A stretch of 64,000 nucleotides of DNA from Gammaproteobacteria bacterium (GCA_024235035.1 JACKNE010000007.1:124001-188000); one strand, 5' to 3'; numbered from the stretch's first letter, positions 1 to 8,929 are shown. The notes: generated from the sequence alone by a model not told the origin. A program made the numbers and translations.

Positions 1-1628
1 GTGGTGTGATTCATGGCTACCGCACGCAACGCCTGCAAAATGGCCTGCTCGGATTGGCTATCCAGCGCCGAGGTGGCTTCGTCGAAAATCAGGATGCGTG
101 GCTGTTTGAGGATGGCGCGGGCAATCGCCATACGCTGTTTTTCACCACCCGATAATTTCAAACCACGCTCGCCCACGACGGTATCATAGCCGGCGGGTAA
201 CTCGGCAATAAAATCATGCAGCTGGGCTGTGCGAGCAGCAGCGGTGATTTCTTCGCGGCTGGCTTCGGGTCGAGCGTAGGCTAAGTTGTAATACAACGTG
301 TCGTTGAACAGCACCGTGTCTTGCGGGACGATGCCGATGGCGGCTCGCAGGCTTTGCTGGGTCACGCTGGCGATATCCTGATCATCGATTAGTATCCGCC
401 CGCCGTTTACCTCGTAGAATCGGAACAGCAACCGCGCCAAGGTCGATTTCCCAGCCCCACTCGCACCCACGACCGCCAATTTGCGACCGGGTGGCACGGT
501 GAAACTGACTTCGAACAAGATTTGCCGGTCTGGTTGATAGCCGAAACTCACCTGCTCAAACCGTAACTTGCCTTGCCTCAGGTGTAGTTTGTCGGCAGTT
601 GGCGCATCGCGGATTTCCGGGGTCCGCTCAAACAGGTCGAGCAGATCATCCATATCGACCAGCGCATACTTGATCTGCCGATAGACAATGCCGAGAAAAT
701 TCAATGGGATGAATAATTGTAGTAACAGGGCATTGACTAGCGTCAAATCACCCAAGGTCAACTGCCCGGCTGCGACTTGATGGGCAGCGACGAAGAGGAT
801 CAACGTCACTCCAACCGCGATGATAGCGCCTTGTCCGAGATTGAGCACCGACATCGAGGTTTGGCTGAGTACAGCGCTGTTCTCCCAACGAATTAATGTA
901 GCGTCGCAACGCCGTAATTCCCAGTCTTCATTGCCGAAGTATTTGACCGTTTCGTAGTTGATCAAGCTGTCAATGGCTTCGTTATTGGCCTGCGATTCCA
1001 GTCGGTTCATCCAATGCCGATGTTCCATTCGCCAATGGGTAATCATCAGAGTGAAAGCGACATAGGCGGTGACGCTTCCCAATACGATCACAGTGAAGAC
1101 TGGTGGATAGCGACCCAATAACAGTACCGTGGCCAGCAGAAATTCCACCAGCACTGGCAAGATGCTGAAGGCCAGATAGTTCAGCAAGGTGCTCAGGCTG
1201 CGCGCGCCCCGTTCCAGGTCCCGGCTGATGGCGCCGGTCTTGCGCTCCAGGTGGAAGCGCAGCGAGAGATCATGGAGATGGGCGAGGGTCCGAACGGTCA
1301 ACCGACGCATGGCCCGATAGCGGACCCGGGCGAACAGGACATCGCGCAGCTCACTGAACAAAGCGTTGCTCAGTTTCAGTGCGCCATAGGTCAGCAGCAG
1401 AATCGTGGGCGGAATGATGACCGCCTGATGATAAGCATCCAGGCGGTCCACGATCTGCTTGAGCGTCAGTGGCACTCCAATGTTGGCGATCTTGGCCAAC
1501 ACCAGGCAGCCGATCGCTGCCAGCACCCGGCCTCGATATTCCCAGAGGTACGGCAGCAAAGCGCGAATATTTGTCCAATCACGGCGTTTTTGAGGAGAGG
1601 ATTCAGTAGGGTCGAGCTCAGGGGGCAT
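1..1628 (-). CDS. Atm1-type ABC transporter, fused permease and ATPase (3' end outside window)
   Basis: This is a half-transporter with an N-terminal membrane domain of about six helices and a C-terminal ATPase; it is read on the minus strand and runs off the window. After a short charged N-terminus the protein has several hydrophobic segments. The ATPase part shows a Walker A motif GASGAGKST and the ABC signature LSGGEKQR within VGERGLKLSGGEKQR. The linker sequence ALVDMDDLLDLFERTPEI is characteristic of the Atm1/HMT1 branch, whose members export glutathione- or sulphur-linked compounds in connection with iron-sulphur cluster homeostasis or metal tolerance. The substrate here cannot be read from sequence. 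The ATG at 1628 is the first start downstream of the upstream gene's terminator. The D-loop is visible, but the C-terminal end lies beyond base 1. MsbA-like lipid export is the main alternative, judged less likely because of the linker. Confidence 0.9.
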   Translation of the reverse strand, partial: MPPELDPTESSPQKRRDWTNIRALLPYLWEYRGRVLAAIGCLVLAKIANIGVPLTLKQIVDRLDAYHQAVIIPPTILLLTYGALKLSNALFSELRDVLFARVRYRAMRRLTVRTLAHLHDLSLRFHLERKTGAISRDLERGARSLSTLLNYLAFSILPVLVEFLLATVLLLGRYPPVFTVIVLGSVTAYVAFTLMITHWRMEHRHWMNRLESQANNEAIDSLINYETVKYFGNEDWELRRCDATLIRWENSAVLSQTSMSVLNLGQGAIIAVGVTLILFVAAHQVAAGQLTLGDLTLVNALLLQLFIPLNFLGIVYRQIKYALVDMDDLLDLFERTPEIRDAPTADKLHLRQGKLRFEQVSFGYQPDRQILFEVSFTVPPGRKLAVVGASGAGKSTLARLLFRFYEVNGGRILIDDQDIASVTQQSLRAAIGIVPQDTVLFNDTLYYNLAYARPEASREEITAAARTAQLHDFIAELPAGYDTVVGERGLKLSGGEKQRMAIARAILKQPRILIFDEATSALDSQSEQAILQALRAVAMNHT

Positions 1629-1655
1629 GATGGCGCTGCTCGTTTGAAATAAAGA

Positions 1656-1680
1656 AGGGCCATCCGCTAGGGATGGCCCT
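1656..1680 (-). terminator. Rho-independent terminator after the cytochrome gene
   Basis: A perfect 10-bp stem, AGGGCCATCC paired with GGATGGCCCT around a 5-nt loop, lies between the stop of the cytochrome gene and the start of the ABC transporter gene. On the minus strand it is followed by a T-rich tail (TTCTTTATTT). It probably separates the two same-strand genes into independent transcription units. Confidence 0.75.
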
Positions 1681-1714
1681 CTTTCATCGGAACGAGGTTG
1701 ACGATTGGATGGCT

Positions 1715-2266
1715 TTAATTCGATTCAGCCGGGGCTGGGGGTGGAGTCGGAGCCGCTGCCGTGGGTGCGGGTGTGGTCGCTTCCGCAGGCGCGGCTTCTA
1801 CCTTGATGCCGGATTCACCCAACATATAGACGATAGCATCCTTCATATTCCCTTCGGTCAGCGAAGGATCGCCACCCTTGGCAGGCATGGCGCGAATGCC
1901 GTTGAGCGCATGGTTGACCAGGGTATCCATGCCTTGTGCAAGGCGGGGTTCCCAAGCAGCTTTATCACCGACTTTGGGCGCACCTAGCGTGCCAGCGACA
2001 TGGCAAGCTGCGCAGACCTTGTCGTAAACTTCTTTTCCAGACAATTGCACCGCCACAACGGGCTTGGGTTGCTCGAAGGAAACCTGACTGACTGGCTTGA
2101 TCCGCTCGAGGATAGCGGCTTGCTTCCGCGAACCATCGTCAAGAGGAATGTCGCCAATGACGCCAATGAGGGAGGCGCCCATGAATAAAACGGCAGCGAG
2201 TAATACTAATGCTGAGATCAAGGTGACGGTCGTGGTCACGACGGAATTATCGACTTGCGGGTTCAC
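1715..2266 (-). CDS. Membrane-anchored cytochrome c5-like protein
   Basis: This 183-residue protein has one hydrophobic N-terminal segment (about residues 12-38) that should anchor it in the inner membrane with the heme domain in the periplasm. The heme-binding motif CAACH appears once, followed by the spacing typical of cytochrome c5 (NHALNGIRAMPAKGG, whose Met would be the distal ligand, then DAIVYML). The C-terminus after about residue 150 is a low-complexity Ala/Pro/Thr tail that is probably flexible. Such cytochromes pass electrons to terminal oxidases or reductases. The start is a GTG preceded by GAGG at 7 nt. A terminator follows the gene, so it is probably monocistronic. The partner oxidase is not in this window. 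Confidence 0.9.
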   Translation of the reverse strand: MNPQVDNSVVTTTVTLISALVLLAAVLFMGASLIGVIGDIPLDDGSRKQAAILERIKPVSQVSFEQPKPVVAVQLSGKEVYDKVCAACHVAGTLGAPKVGDKAAWEPRLAQGMDTLVNHALNGIRAMPAKGGDPSLTEGNMKDAIVYMLGESGIKVEAAPAEATTPAPTAAAPTPPPAPAESN

Positions 2267-2542
2267 ACTCTTACCTCACTGAGCACATTCTCAACCTGCC
2301 CTTCCTCGCATGCGCCGCGGCAGACCATCGATATCGAGGCTCTCCATCGCCAGAGACGAATCTTTGCGTGAGCACCGTGGGTAGGAAGGTTTTGATTTGG
2401 GTTTGTTATCTTGTGGTTTGGGCAGGGCCGAACACGCCAATGATAACGTCATTTGGCTTTATCTGGAAATCGTGCATGTTCTGCCAGGTTATCGACCTTT
2501 CAGAAAGATGCATTTTAGTGGAATTGAGGATCGCTATGGGTT

Positions 2543-3139
2543 TCACAGCTCGCGGCGACCAGCAAAAGCATGCGCCAGTGTGCCTCCATCCACGTATTCT
2601 AGCTCCCCACCCAGCGGTACCCCATGGGCGATACGGGTCGCGCGGATGCCTCGTTCGCGGGCCAGTTCAGCGATGTAGTAAGCGGTCGCTTCGCCCTCTA
2701 CCGTCGGGTTGGTGGCAAGAATGATTTCACGGACCTCACCTTCATCCAGCCGGGCCTCCAGATCTTGCAGCCCCAGTTCCGCTGGGCCGATGCCATCCAG
2801 CGGTGACAAATGACCCATCAGCACAAAGTACCGACCCTGAAAACCGGTGGCTTGCTCCACCGCCATCACGTCGGCTGGAGTTTCGATCACACACAGTAGG
2901 ATAGGATCGCGTTGCGGATTGGCGCACAGGGCGCAGATTTCAGTCTCACTCAAATCACGACAAAGCCGACAGTGGCCAATTCGGTCCAACGCTGTTCGCA
3001 GCGCCTCGATCAGTCGTCCAGCGCCTTTACGATCTCGTTCCAGAAGATGCAAGGCCATACGCTGGGCAGACTTCGGCCCCACTCCCGGTAGGCAACGCAA
3101 CGCCGCCATCAACTGATTCAACAGCGGCGAGGCGGCCAT
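2543..3139 (-). CDS. recR: Recombination mediator protein RecR
   Basis: RecR works with RecO (and RecF) to load RecA onto SSB-coated single-stranded DNA in gap repair. The 198-residue length is normal. In order the sequence shows a helix-hairpin-helix (LPGVGPKSAQRMALHLL), a four-cysteine zinc finger (CRLC then CALC near residues 57-72), a Toprim domain beginning ILLCVIETPADVMAVE and the C-terminal GELEYVDGGTLAHAFAGRR. It is the last gene of dnaX-ebfC-recR, starting 10 bp after ebfC with ACAGG upstream of the ATG. This gene order is strongly conserved in bacteria, which supports the call. The roughly 275 bp between this gene's stop and the cytochrome start show no recognisable feature. Confidence 0.97.
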   Translation of the reverse strand: MAASPLLNQLMAALRCLPGVGPKSAQRMALHLLERDRKGAGRLIEALRTALDRIGHCRLCRDLSETEICALCANPQRDPILLCVIETPADVMAVEQATGFQGRYFVLMGHLSPLDGIGPAELGLQDLEARLDEGEVREIILATNPTVEGEATAYYIAELARERGIRATRIAHGVPLGGELEYVDGGTLAHAFAGRREL

Positions 3140-3149
3140 GGAAAACCTG

Positions 3150-3488
3150 TCAGAATGGTAGCTTGAGGTCGCCCATCATCCCTGGCGGCAACCCCATACC
3201 GGTGGTGAGACCAGACATCTTATCCTGCACGGTGCGTTCGACTTTATGCACAGCATCGTTGAAGGCGGCGGCGACCAAATCTTCCAGCATATCCTTGTCG
3301 TCGCCGACCAAGCTATCGTCGATATGGATCCGTCGAACCTCATAACGACCAGTCATCACGATGCGGACCAGCCCACCGCCTGATTCACCATTGATTTCCA
3401 TCTCTGCAATTTCCGCTTGCGCCTTTTGCAAGTTTTCCTGCATCTTTTGCGCCTGCTTCATCAGGTTGCCCAAACCACCTTTCATCAT
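3150..3488 (-). CDS. ebfC: YbaB/EbfC nucleoid-associated protein
   Basis: This small homodimeric DNA-binding protein is found next to recR in most bacteria. The sequence KGGLGNLMKQAQKMQENLQKAQAEIAEME (amphipathic first helix), the central GESGGGLVRIVMTG strand region and the C-terminal MSGLTTGMGLPPGM tail match the family. I place the start at 3488 (112 residues) because GGAGG lies 4 nt before this ATG and 7 nt before the next one, and because the N-terminus then matches family length. An upstream in-frame ATG at 3503 sits in a TAATG overlap with the dnaX stop but has the ribosome site inside its own coding part. The gene is probably translationally coupled to dnaX. Confidence 0.94.
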   Translation of the reverse strand: MMKGGLGNLMKQAQKMQENLQKAQAEIAEMEINGESGGGLVRIVMTGRYEVRRIHIDDSLVGDDKDMLEDLVAAAFNDAVHKVERTVQDKMSGLTTGMGLPPGMMGDLKLPF

Positions 3489-3502
3489 CTTTCCTCCATA
3501 CA

Positions 3503-5098
3503 TTAACCATCACTTTCATCAAGTGGGTGGATCGCGGTAATCCGCGCATCGAACATTTCCTGCATATCCCGCACATGCGGGTCCTGGCGAGTCTGCTCAA
3601 CCGCTGCCTGTTGCCGTTCAGCCTGCTGCTGATCCTGATGATGAGCCGGCGTCGCCGTCGTGCGGCCAATCTGAAACTTCAGGCTAACGGACGCACCCAG
3701 ATGCTGCTCCAATGCCGCTTGCAACCGTTCCTCGGCAGGTTTGGTGAGCAATTGAGCATGACTAGGCGCCAATACCAGCAGAAACCGATGACCTTGGCGT
3801 TCAGCCAGTTCACAGTGCATCGCCACTTGCTTAGCAACACCACTCAGTGAGAGTTGCGCTACCAACACTTGCCATTCCGAAGCGGATGAGACCACTGTTG
3901 GTGGCAGCGAGGTAGAGTGTGGAACAGAGGTAACCATCGTAGGAACCGGCGCCGAGGAATTTTGCCTTGCCGCCAACGAAGTGGGTGGCAAATGCACTGC
4001 TGTTTCCAAAATCGCTGGTCGGAAACAGAGCATCCGCAACAGTACCATCTCAAAACCGCCGTGTGGATCGGGCGCCAGCGACAAGTCGCGTCGTCCCAGC
4101 AAGGCAATTTGATAGAACAGCTGTACCTCTTCGGGCAGCAACGCTTCCGTAAGCCGCCGCACTTCCTCTGGATCGGCGATTTCATCATCCATCGGCGCAT
4201 CCGGTGCGACCTGGGCCAAGGCTATTCGCTGCAACAGCGACAGCAATTCGGCTAGGACTGCTGTATAGTCAGGCGCATTTTCGTCCAGTACCGCAATCTG
4301 CCGCAACAACTCTGGCGCATCGTTAGCCGCTAGTGCTTCCAAAAGTCCAATGATGCATCGCCGATCAATACTGCCGAGCATGGCGCTGACTGCTGCCATT
4401 TCCACTTCACCACCACCGAAAGCGATAGCCTGATCCAGTAAGCTCAAGGCGTCGCGCATACTGCCATCGCCGGCGCGAGCGATCAATTGCAACGCCGCTG
4501 CCTCATGCGGGATGTTTTCCTGTACCAGCACCTGATGCAGATATCCAGCAATCATGCTGGTCGGCAGACGCTTGAGACTGAACTGGAGACAGCGAGACAG
4601 AATGGTCACTGGCAATTTCTGTGGGTCGGTGGTTGCCAGTAGGAATTTCACATGTGGTGGAGGTTCTTCCAAGGTTTTTAACAGCGCATTGAAGCTGTGA
4701 TTGGAGAACATGTGGACTTCATCGATAAGATATACCTTGAAGCGCCCGCGACTGGGCGCATACTGCACATTTTCCAACAATTCTCGGGTTTCATCGACCT
4801 TGGTGCGGGAAGCAGCGTCCACTTCAACCAGGTCCACGAAGCGGCTGGCATCAATCTCCCGGCAGGCGCCACACTCACCGCAGGGTGAGGAAGAGATGCC
4901 GACCTCGCAATTCAGCGACTTAGCAAAAATCCGGGCGATAGTTGTCTTGCCTACCCCTCGGGTGCCAGTAAATAAAAAGGCGTGATGCAAACGTTGCCGG
5001 TCCAGGGCATTCGTCAAAGTGCGAACGACATGCTCTTGTCCAACTAACTCATGGAAGGTGCGTGGTCGCCACTTACGGGCCAGAACCTGGTAGCTCAT
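3503..5098 (-). CDS. dnaX: DNA polymerase III subunit tau/gamma
   Basis: DnaX is the ATPase of the clamp loader that places the beta sliding clamp on DNA and couples the replicative polymerases. The 531-residue protein starts MSYQVLARKWRPRTFHELVGQ, followed by the Walker A GTRGVGKTT, a zinc module with CGECGAC, the Walker B region LIDEVHM and the sensor region ATTDPQKLPVTILSRC. Domain III follows, then a divergent region and a C-terminal DUF-type tau domain (about residues 400-510). It is shorter than the 643-residue E. coli tau. I see no A-AAA-AAG slippery heptamer of the kind E. coli uses to make gamma, so a frameshifted short form is not evident. It heads the dnaX-ebfC-recR operon and lies just downstream of the 4.5S RNA gene. 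Confidence 0.96.
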   Translation of the reverse strand: MSYQVLARKWRPRTFHELVGQEHVVRTLTNALDRQRLHHAFLFTGTRGVGKTTIARIFAKSLNCEVGISSSPCGECGACREIDASRFVDLVEVDAASRTKVDETRELLENVQYAPSRGRFKVYLIDEVHMFSNHSFNALLKTLEEPPPHVKFLLATTDPQKLPVTILSRCLQFSLKRLPTSMIAGYLHQVLVQENIPHEAAALQLIARAGDGSMRDALSLLDQAIAFGGGEVEMAAVSAMLGSIDRRCIIGLLEALAANDAPELLRQIAVLDENAPDYTAVLAELLSLLQRIALAQVAPDAPMDDEIADPEEVRRLTEALLPEEVQLFYQIALLGRRDLSLAPDPHGGFEMVLLRMLCFRPAILETAVHLPPTSLAARQNSSAPVPTMVTSVPHSTSLPPTVVSSASEWQVLVAQLSLSGVAKQVAMHCELAERQGHRFLLVLAPSHAQLLTKPAEERLQAALEQHLGASVSLKFQIGRTTATPAHHQDQQQAERQQAAVEQTRQDPHVRDMQEMFDARITAIHPLDESDG

Positions 5099-5152
5099 AC
5101 CAATCCTCTATGGCTCGATAAAGCGACAGATTCTTGGCTTTTAATCTCTAAC

Positions 5153-5176
5153 CTTTCACCTTTCACCTTTCACCTT
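5153..5176. repeat. Short tandem heptamer repeat between ffs and dnaX
   Basis: Three consecutive copies of CTTTCAC (5153-5173) followed by CTT lie between the 3' end of the SRP RNA and dnaX. The repeat is too short and regular for a CRISPR and has no known role. It may be a slippage tract. Confidence 0.6.
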
Positions 5177-5184
5177 GAGAAGGG

Positions 5185-5298
5185 TGGCGACCCTTATCCA
5201 CCACACCCCGGCGCCCGAGGTCGCTGCTGCCGCTGCTCCCTTCCGGGCCTGACGGGGTTCACAGCTTTTCGTCGCGAGGGGGCCGATACGAGTCGCCA
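5185..5298 (-). ncRNA. ffs: Bacterial small signal recognition particle RNA (4.5S RNA)
   Basis: Read on the minus strand, the segment contains GTCAGGCCCGGAAGGGAGCA, closely matching the conserved apical loop (GGTCAGGTCCGGAAGGAAGCAGC in E. coli) that binds the Ffh M domain. The two ends, TGGCGAC and GTCGCCA, pair to close a long helix of about 114 nt, the expected size of the bacterial small SRP RNA. It sits directly upstream of dnaX, a common position. The exact ends are inferred from the closing stem. The RNA forms the cytoplasmic SRP with Ffh for co-translational targeting of membrane proteins. Confidence 0.93.
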
Positions 5299-5520
5299 TT
5301 GAAATCGGTTTTCAGTGCGGTTATAGCATAACTTCAAGAAAAATATTCCCGTGAAGGAGTTAGTGAGAAAGATATTTCGAATTACCTAATCTGATAGATT
5401 GCCTCAAAAAGCGACTTTCTCATTGCCGATTTCTCAAGATAATGTTGAAAAGCAACCCATGGTCCACCATATCTTAAAACCGACCTATGATAATCGATAA
5501 TGACCAAGGATGCTATCCTT

Positions 5521-5942
5521 GTTTACCCACAATTCATCCATTTCCAGCATAGACAGCACGAGTAGCCTCAAAAGCAATGGCAAACGCTCTGACTTTTTGC
5601 AGGCCTTCCCAGATCGCTTTAGGGCTGGGAGGCGCGTCGTGCTTGCGGCCTAGAAAGCTCCCAAAGCCGGGGCGATCAGCCGCACCATTTGCCCCAAGGA
5701 GGGCGGGGTTTCTGGGGGTTTCGTGCGATGAGCGACGATCCAGGCGGCCTGCCATTCCTCGGGATCGAACACCACGTTGCAGGGCAGGTTCGGGCAGTCG
5801 CGGCCCCAAGTGACCACGTGCAGAATGCGCCAAGTGATGATCAGATAAAGCACCAGCGCCCGCTCCAAGCGTTCGAACATCCCCATTTGCAACGCCTCAA
5901 CCCGGCAGCCCACTTTCCAAATCTGGAAGAAAATTTCGCTCA
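5521..5942. repeat. Direct repeat, left copy (transposase 3' portion)
   Basis: This 422-bp stretch recurs at 9031-9454 in the same orientation. I found three substitutions plus a 2-base difference in a G run, so the copies are about 99% identical. Both start at GTTTACCCACAATTCATCC and end at AAAATTTCGCTCA. They contain the C-terminal part of a transposase gene and bracket a 3.1-kb AT-rich cargo. Confidence 0.95.
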
Positions 5943-6255
5943 ACCGCCCCAGTCCCGCAATCCCCGGTTGCGAAGTGAAATCCAATTCCGTCGTGTCCTG
6001 AATGCACAACACCACCGCCTGGCCAGCCAGTCGCTCCACCGTCCGCGTGGTATGGACCTCCAGAATCTCCCGCCACTCCACCGCCGGGTTGTCCAGCAAC
6101 CGGTAGGCCGCCTTGGTCTCGGGCCAGCCCTCGCAGGCCAGCGGGATGCTCCCAGTCGGCTGGGCCGACAGATCATCCACCAACCTGATCAAGCGCGCAG
6201 TCCGCCGCGCATCCCCCAACTCCAGATCGTGAAACTCCACCTGTGCCCAACTCAT
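5534..6255 (-). pseudogene. Tn5-like (IS4 family) transposase, internally deleted and frameshifted
   Basis: The N-terminal part (MSWAQVEFHDLELGDARRTA, then WPETKAAYRLLDNP and VLCIQDTTELDFTSQ) matches Tn5/IS50-type transposases. At about residue 105 it jumps from QPGIAGLG directly to LSEIFFQIWK, the region carrying the catalytic Glu of the YREK signature. The middle of the catalytic domain, including one catalytic Asp and the Tyr-Arg of YREK, is therefore deleted at about 5943. A second lesion is a -1 shift in the G run at 5669-5672: the true C-terminus (FGSFLGRKHDAPPSPKAIW, ending at 5534) continues in another frame, while the current frame stops at 5650. A functional product is not expected. 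The copy shares a 99% direct repeat with the second remnant at 9.0-9.7 kb. Confidence 0.9.
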
Positions 6256-6336
6256 GCACCATACCTACTATTGGATGAAAATAACATCTTAACAATGAGT
6301 TGGAATTTGTGGGCAATCGGATGATTAAAGGTCCTA

Positions 6337-6660
6337 TTGACTTTGAATATCGACTGTACGCTGCTCTGCTCAAACTACAGAACTTTAAAGAAAGAATTCA
6401 GTCATTCTTTAAACTACCCGACACTCAATATGCAGGCATTAAACCCTCTTCAGCATAGACAATATGGGGATAGCTATTGGAAAGACTATAAGAATTTTCT
6501 CAGAAGATATTTTCATGAGGGTGGAAGTTTTTATAAGGTAAAAAGCCAATTTTCAACTTCATTAATAAAAGAGTGTTTAACTTTAGAAAAAGTGGTTGGT
6601 ATACAAATATTCCACAATCTACATAGGATTTCTATTTTGGCATTTTATCCATTATTATAG
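6337..6660 (+). CDS. Doubtful AT-rich hypothetical ORF upstream of the methyltransferase
   Basis: This 107-codon reading frame lies in the otherwise empty 6256-6745 stretch between the transposase remnant and the first methyltransferase gene. It has no convincing ribosome-binding site and no motif I recognise. A later Met (about codon 32, MQALNPLQHRQYGDSYWKDY) would give a shorter protein with many aromatic and basic residues. The region is AT-rich like the neighbouring methyltransferases, so it may be the remnant of another cargo gene or a chance frame. Confidence 0.2.
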   Translation: MTLNIDCTLLCSNYRTLKKEFSHSLNYPTLNMQALNPLQHRQYGDSYWKDYKNFLRRYFHEGGSFYKVKSQFSTSLIKECLTLEKVVGIQIFHNLHRISILAFYPLL

Positions 6661-6745
6661 CAATTCTCTATCGGTCGTTACTGCATGAGGGTTACTAAAA
6701 TATGCAGGACTACCAACTCTTTATAGATTAAAAGGTAGGTCTGAA

Positions 6746-7834
6746 ATGAATTATGAAAGAATCAATCTCAACGAGATGCAGTCTGTTTCTTCTGCCGAGT
6801 TTGCATTAGCGATCAACATTTGCAAACAAATCGCTAATATTGTCTCCTCGAGAGAGGAAACTGTCAAAAAACGTATGCTTAATCTGGAAATTGCTCTTCC
6901 TCAAAACCGTTGGGCTAAACATTCGATAAGCGGCAATGATATACATGATATATATCAACTTGTTTCTTTAGCTAAATATGAAATAATCAATCGATTAAGA
7001 CTTTATTGTCGGCCTTTCACTGGATATTTTTTGCGACAAGAATTAAATGCTGAAAACCTTGCTTCTACTCGAGTTTGGTTAGACAATTTTTTGAAGATAA
7101 CAAAGTCAATTCCCGGTCACATGATTGCAAGATTTCCGCCTGTTTTAGGTGAAATCGGATGGAATGTTTCAGGAAATCCCGTAAATCACGATGTGTATGT
7201 GATACAAGAGCGATTGAACTGCCTTTATGAGTCAGGCATCATAGATTATCTCCTAAAGAAATCCTATAAAATTAGAATTCTTGAAGTTGGTTCAGGTTAT
7301 GGAGGACTAGCGAGATGTTTAAAAGAAATATTTCCAGCGAGCGTGATATATCTCTGTGATATACCTGAATCGCTTCTGTTTTCCGCATTGTATTTAGGTA
7401 TTACGATGTCGGATTCAGACCAATTTATTTACGATGGAACAGGCGCATCTATCTTGCAAAATCCTCCAGATAATCAGTTATTTTTTATTCCTAACTTTCT
7501 TTTTGGTAATCTTAAAGATTGTGGACTCGGATTTGATCTTGTAGTAAACACCCTTTCTTTCTCTGAAATATCAGAAAAACAGTTGAGTTGCTATGCAGAA
7601 GGGATATCTCAAATGTTGGGAGAAGATGGCGTTTTGTTCGAGCAAAACCAAAACAATGAATCTATCGGCCTGCTGAATGCCAAAACGATCCTTCAGAGAT
7701 ATTTCTCTCACCGCCGAAGCATTCGGCCAGATTCTTTCCCTGCTTTGACTCAGGGAGAAGCGGATATGTGGTCGAACTTAGGCTTTGATGGATTATCGCC
7801 ATCACTCAAGAGCGAACAAACTATTGACTATTAA
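6746..7834 (+). CDS. SAM-dependent methyltransferase, putative sugar O-methyltransferase type
   Basis: This 362-residue protein has a Rossmann methyltransferase core in its second half. Motif I is ILEVGSGYGGLARCLKE near residue 175, followed by an acidic strand (VIYLCDIPESLLFSALYLG) and a later strand FDLVVNTLSFSEIS. The LEVGSGYGGLA and CDIPESL pattern resembles enzymes annotated as putative sugar O-methyltransferases in surface-polysaccharide clusters. The true acceptor is unknown and there are no glycan genes nearby. About 150 residues precede the fold and contain LGEIGWNVSGNPVNHD, which is shared with the convergent neighbour. The gene is AT-rich relative to the chromosome, lies between transposase remnants and ends 3 bp from the convergent paralogue, all of which suggest horizontal acquisition. 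Confidence 0.78.
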   Translation: MNYERINLNEMQSVSSAEFALAINICKQIANIVSSREETVKKRMLNLEIALPQNRWAKHSISGNDIHDIYQLVSLAKYEIINRLRLYCRPFTGYFLRQELNAENLASTRVWLDNFLKITKSIPGHMIARFPPVLGEIGWNVSGNPVNHDVYVIQERLNCLYESGIIDYLLKKSYKIRILEVGSGYGGLARCLKEIFPASVIYLCDIPESLLFSALYLGITMSDSDQFIYDGTGASILQNPPDNQLFFIPNFLFGNLKDCGLGFDLVVNTLSFSEISEKQLSCYAEGISQMLGEDGVLFEQNQNNESIGLLNAKTILQRYFSHRRSIRPDSFPALTQGEADMWSNLGFDGLSPSLKSEQTIDY

Positions 7835-7837
7835 AAA

Positions 7838-8929
7838 CTAATTCATCCAAATATGTGCAGCACCTTGAGTCAAATTGAAAATAGAAGAATAAATTGGAGT
7901 GCATTTAACAAAATATTCATTGATAATGTCTGAAGCATTTAACATGCCACAATGTATATTGTTTTGGTTTTGTTCGAAGAAAAAACCGTTACGTCCAATC
8001 AATTTTGCGATTCCTTTACAATACCTTCGGACTTGTACTTCTGTCATTTCAGACATTGAGAGGGTATTAATAACCAAATCAGCATGATAATTTTTTTCAA
8101 GTAAAATATCAAAATCAAGATCAGATAAAAACAGCATTTTTTTATTATTTATATTTTCTAGCGCAGACTCGTGATTAATAAAAAAATAATATATATCGGA
8201 TTTAAACATAATGCAAAGGTAAATTGCTGCATATAACAGTGATTCTGGAATATCCACATTAACAAACTGAACATTTGGTATAATTTTTTTTATATAATAG
8301 GCAAGGCCACCATACCCACCTCCAATTTCTACAACTACAGGATTTTTGATTTCTTTTAATTTATAAATTAAACCTGCCTCATACAACAGTGATATCCGCT
8401 CCAAGTATACACAAGTATCGTTATTTACTAATTGGCCATTAATATCCCATCCAATTTCACCAAAATATCTCGGAGCGCCTAAATGAAATTCTGTTGGTAG
8501 TTTTTTTATTATGCTCTGATATAAATTTATCGAGTTATCTCCTAATACTTTGTCCCCAAGCAGTTCACTTAAACTATCAGGTATTTTGTTGGTTGGAGGG
8601 ATTTTTCCGGCGCTACTACTCAATGAAATTAATTGATAGCCTGTAAACTGCTGTGAAAACAGCCTTAGATTATTAATGACAGCATAATCTCCATCTAATA
8701 TATATTTAACACTATTATAAAATTTTCTTCTATAATCCCAACCAAGGCCTAACTCTATAAATTTATTCTCTATATTATCTAAACTCGCAAATGCTTCACG
8801 TTTAGCTATTAAAATTTTTATTTTCTCGCATATATCCAATGCAGTATTGTATTCCAGATCTGTAAGTTCGTTGAGTTCAGGCAAATCAACAAATTTATAA
8901 TATTTTTGAGTAAGCATTGAAATGGTCAC
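7838..8929 (-). CDS. SAM-dependent methyltransferase, paralogue of the 6746-7834 product
   Basis: This 363-residue protein has the same layout as its convergent neighbour. The N-terminal half contains YFGEIGWDINGQLVNND; it is followed by motif I VVEIGGGYGGLAYYIKKIIP, then VNVDIPESLLYAAIYLC, HADLVINTLSMSEMTE and FFFEQNQNN. The two proteins align along their whole length but are clearly diverged, and this gene is even more AT-rich (many Ile, Asn and Lys codons ending in A/T). They are therefore not a recent local duplication. Function is inferred as O-methylation of a sugar or glycan; the acceptor is unknown. The stop codons of the pair are separated by only 3 bp and I see no terminator between them. 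Confidence 0.77.
   Translation of the reverse strand: MTISMLTQKYYKFVDLPELNELTDLEYNTALDICEKIKILIAKREAFASLDNIENKFIELGLGWDYRRKFYNSVKYILDGDYAVINNLRLFSQQFTGYQLISLSSSAGKIPPTNKIPDSLSELLGDKVLGDNSINLYQSIIKKLPTEFHLGAPRYFGEIGWDINGQLVNNDTCVYLERISLLYEAGLIYKLKEIKNPVVVEIGGGYGGLAYYIKKIIPNVQFVNVDIPESLLYAAIYLCIMFKSDIYYFFINHESALENINNKKMLFLSDLDFDILLEKNYHADLVINTLSMSEMTEVQVRRYCKGIAKLIGRNGFFFEQNQNNIHCGMLNASDIINEYFVKCTPIYSSIFNLTQGAAHIWMN

Noticed and set aside
1251..1652. 133-codon plus-strand frame
   Set aside because: It is antisense to the ABC transporter, whose minus-strand frame has clear family motifs.
3503..5098. Programmed frameshift in dnaX giving a gamma form
   Set aside because: No A-AAA-AAG slippery heptamer was seen in the gene.
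5153..5176. Possible CRISPR-like repeat
   Set aside because: Three contiguous 7-bp units without spacers are a simple tandem repeat.
5051..5302. Plus-strand reading frame of 83 codons opposite dnaX and ffs
   Set aside because: It is antisense to the SRP RNA gene and the dnaX start and has no protein similarity that I recognise.
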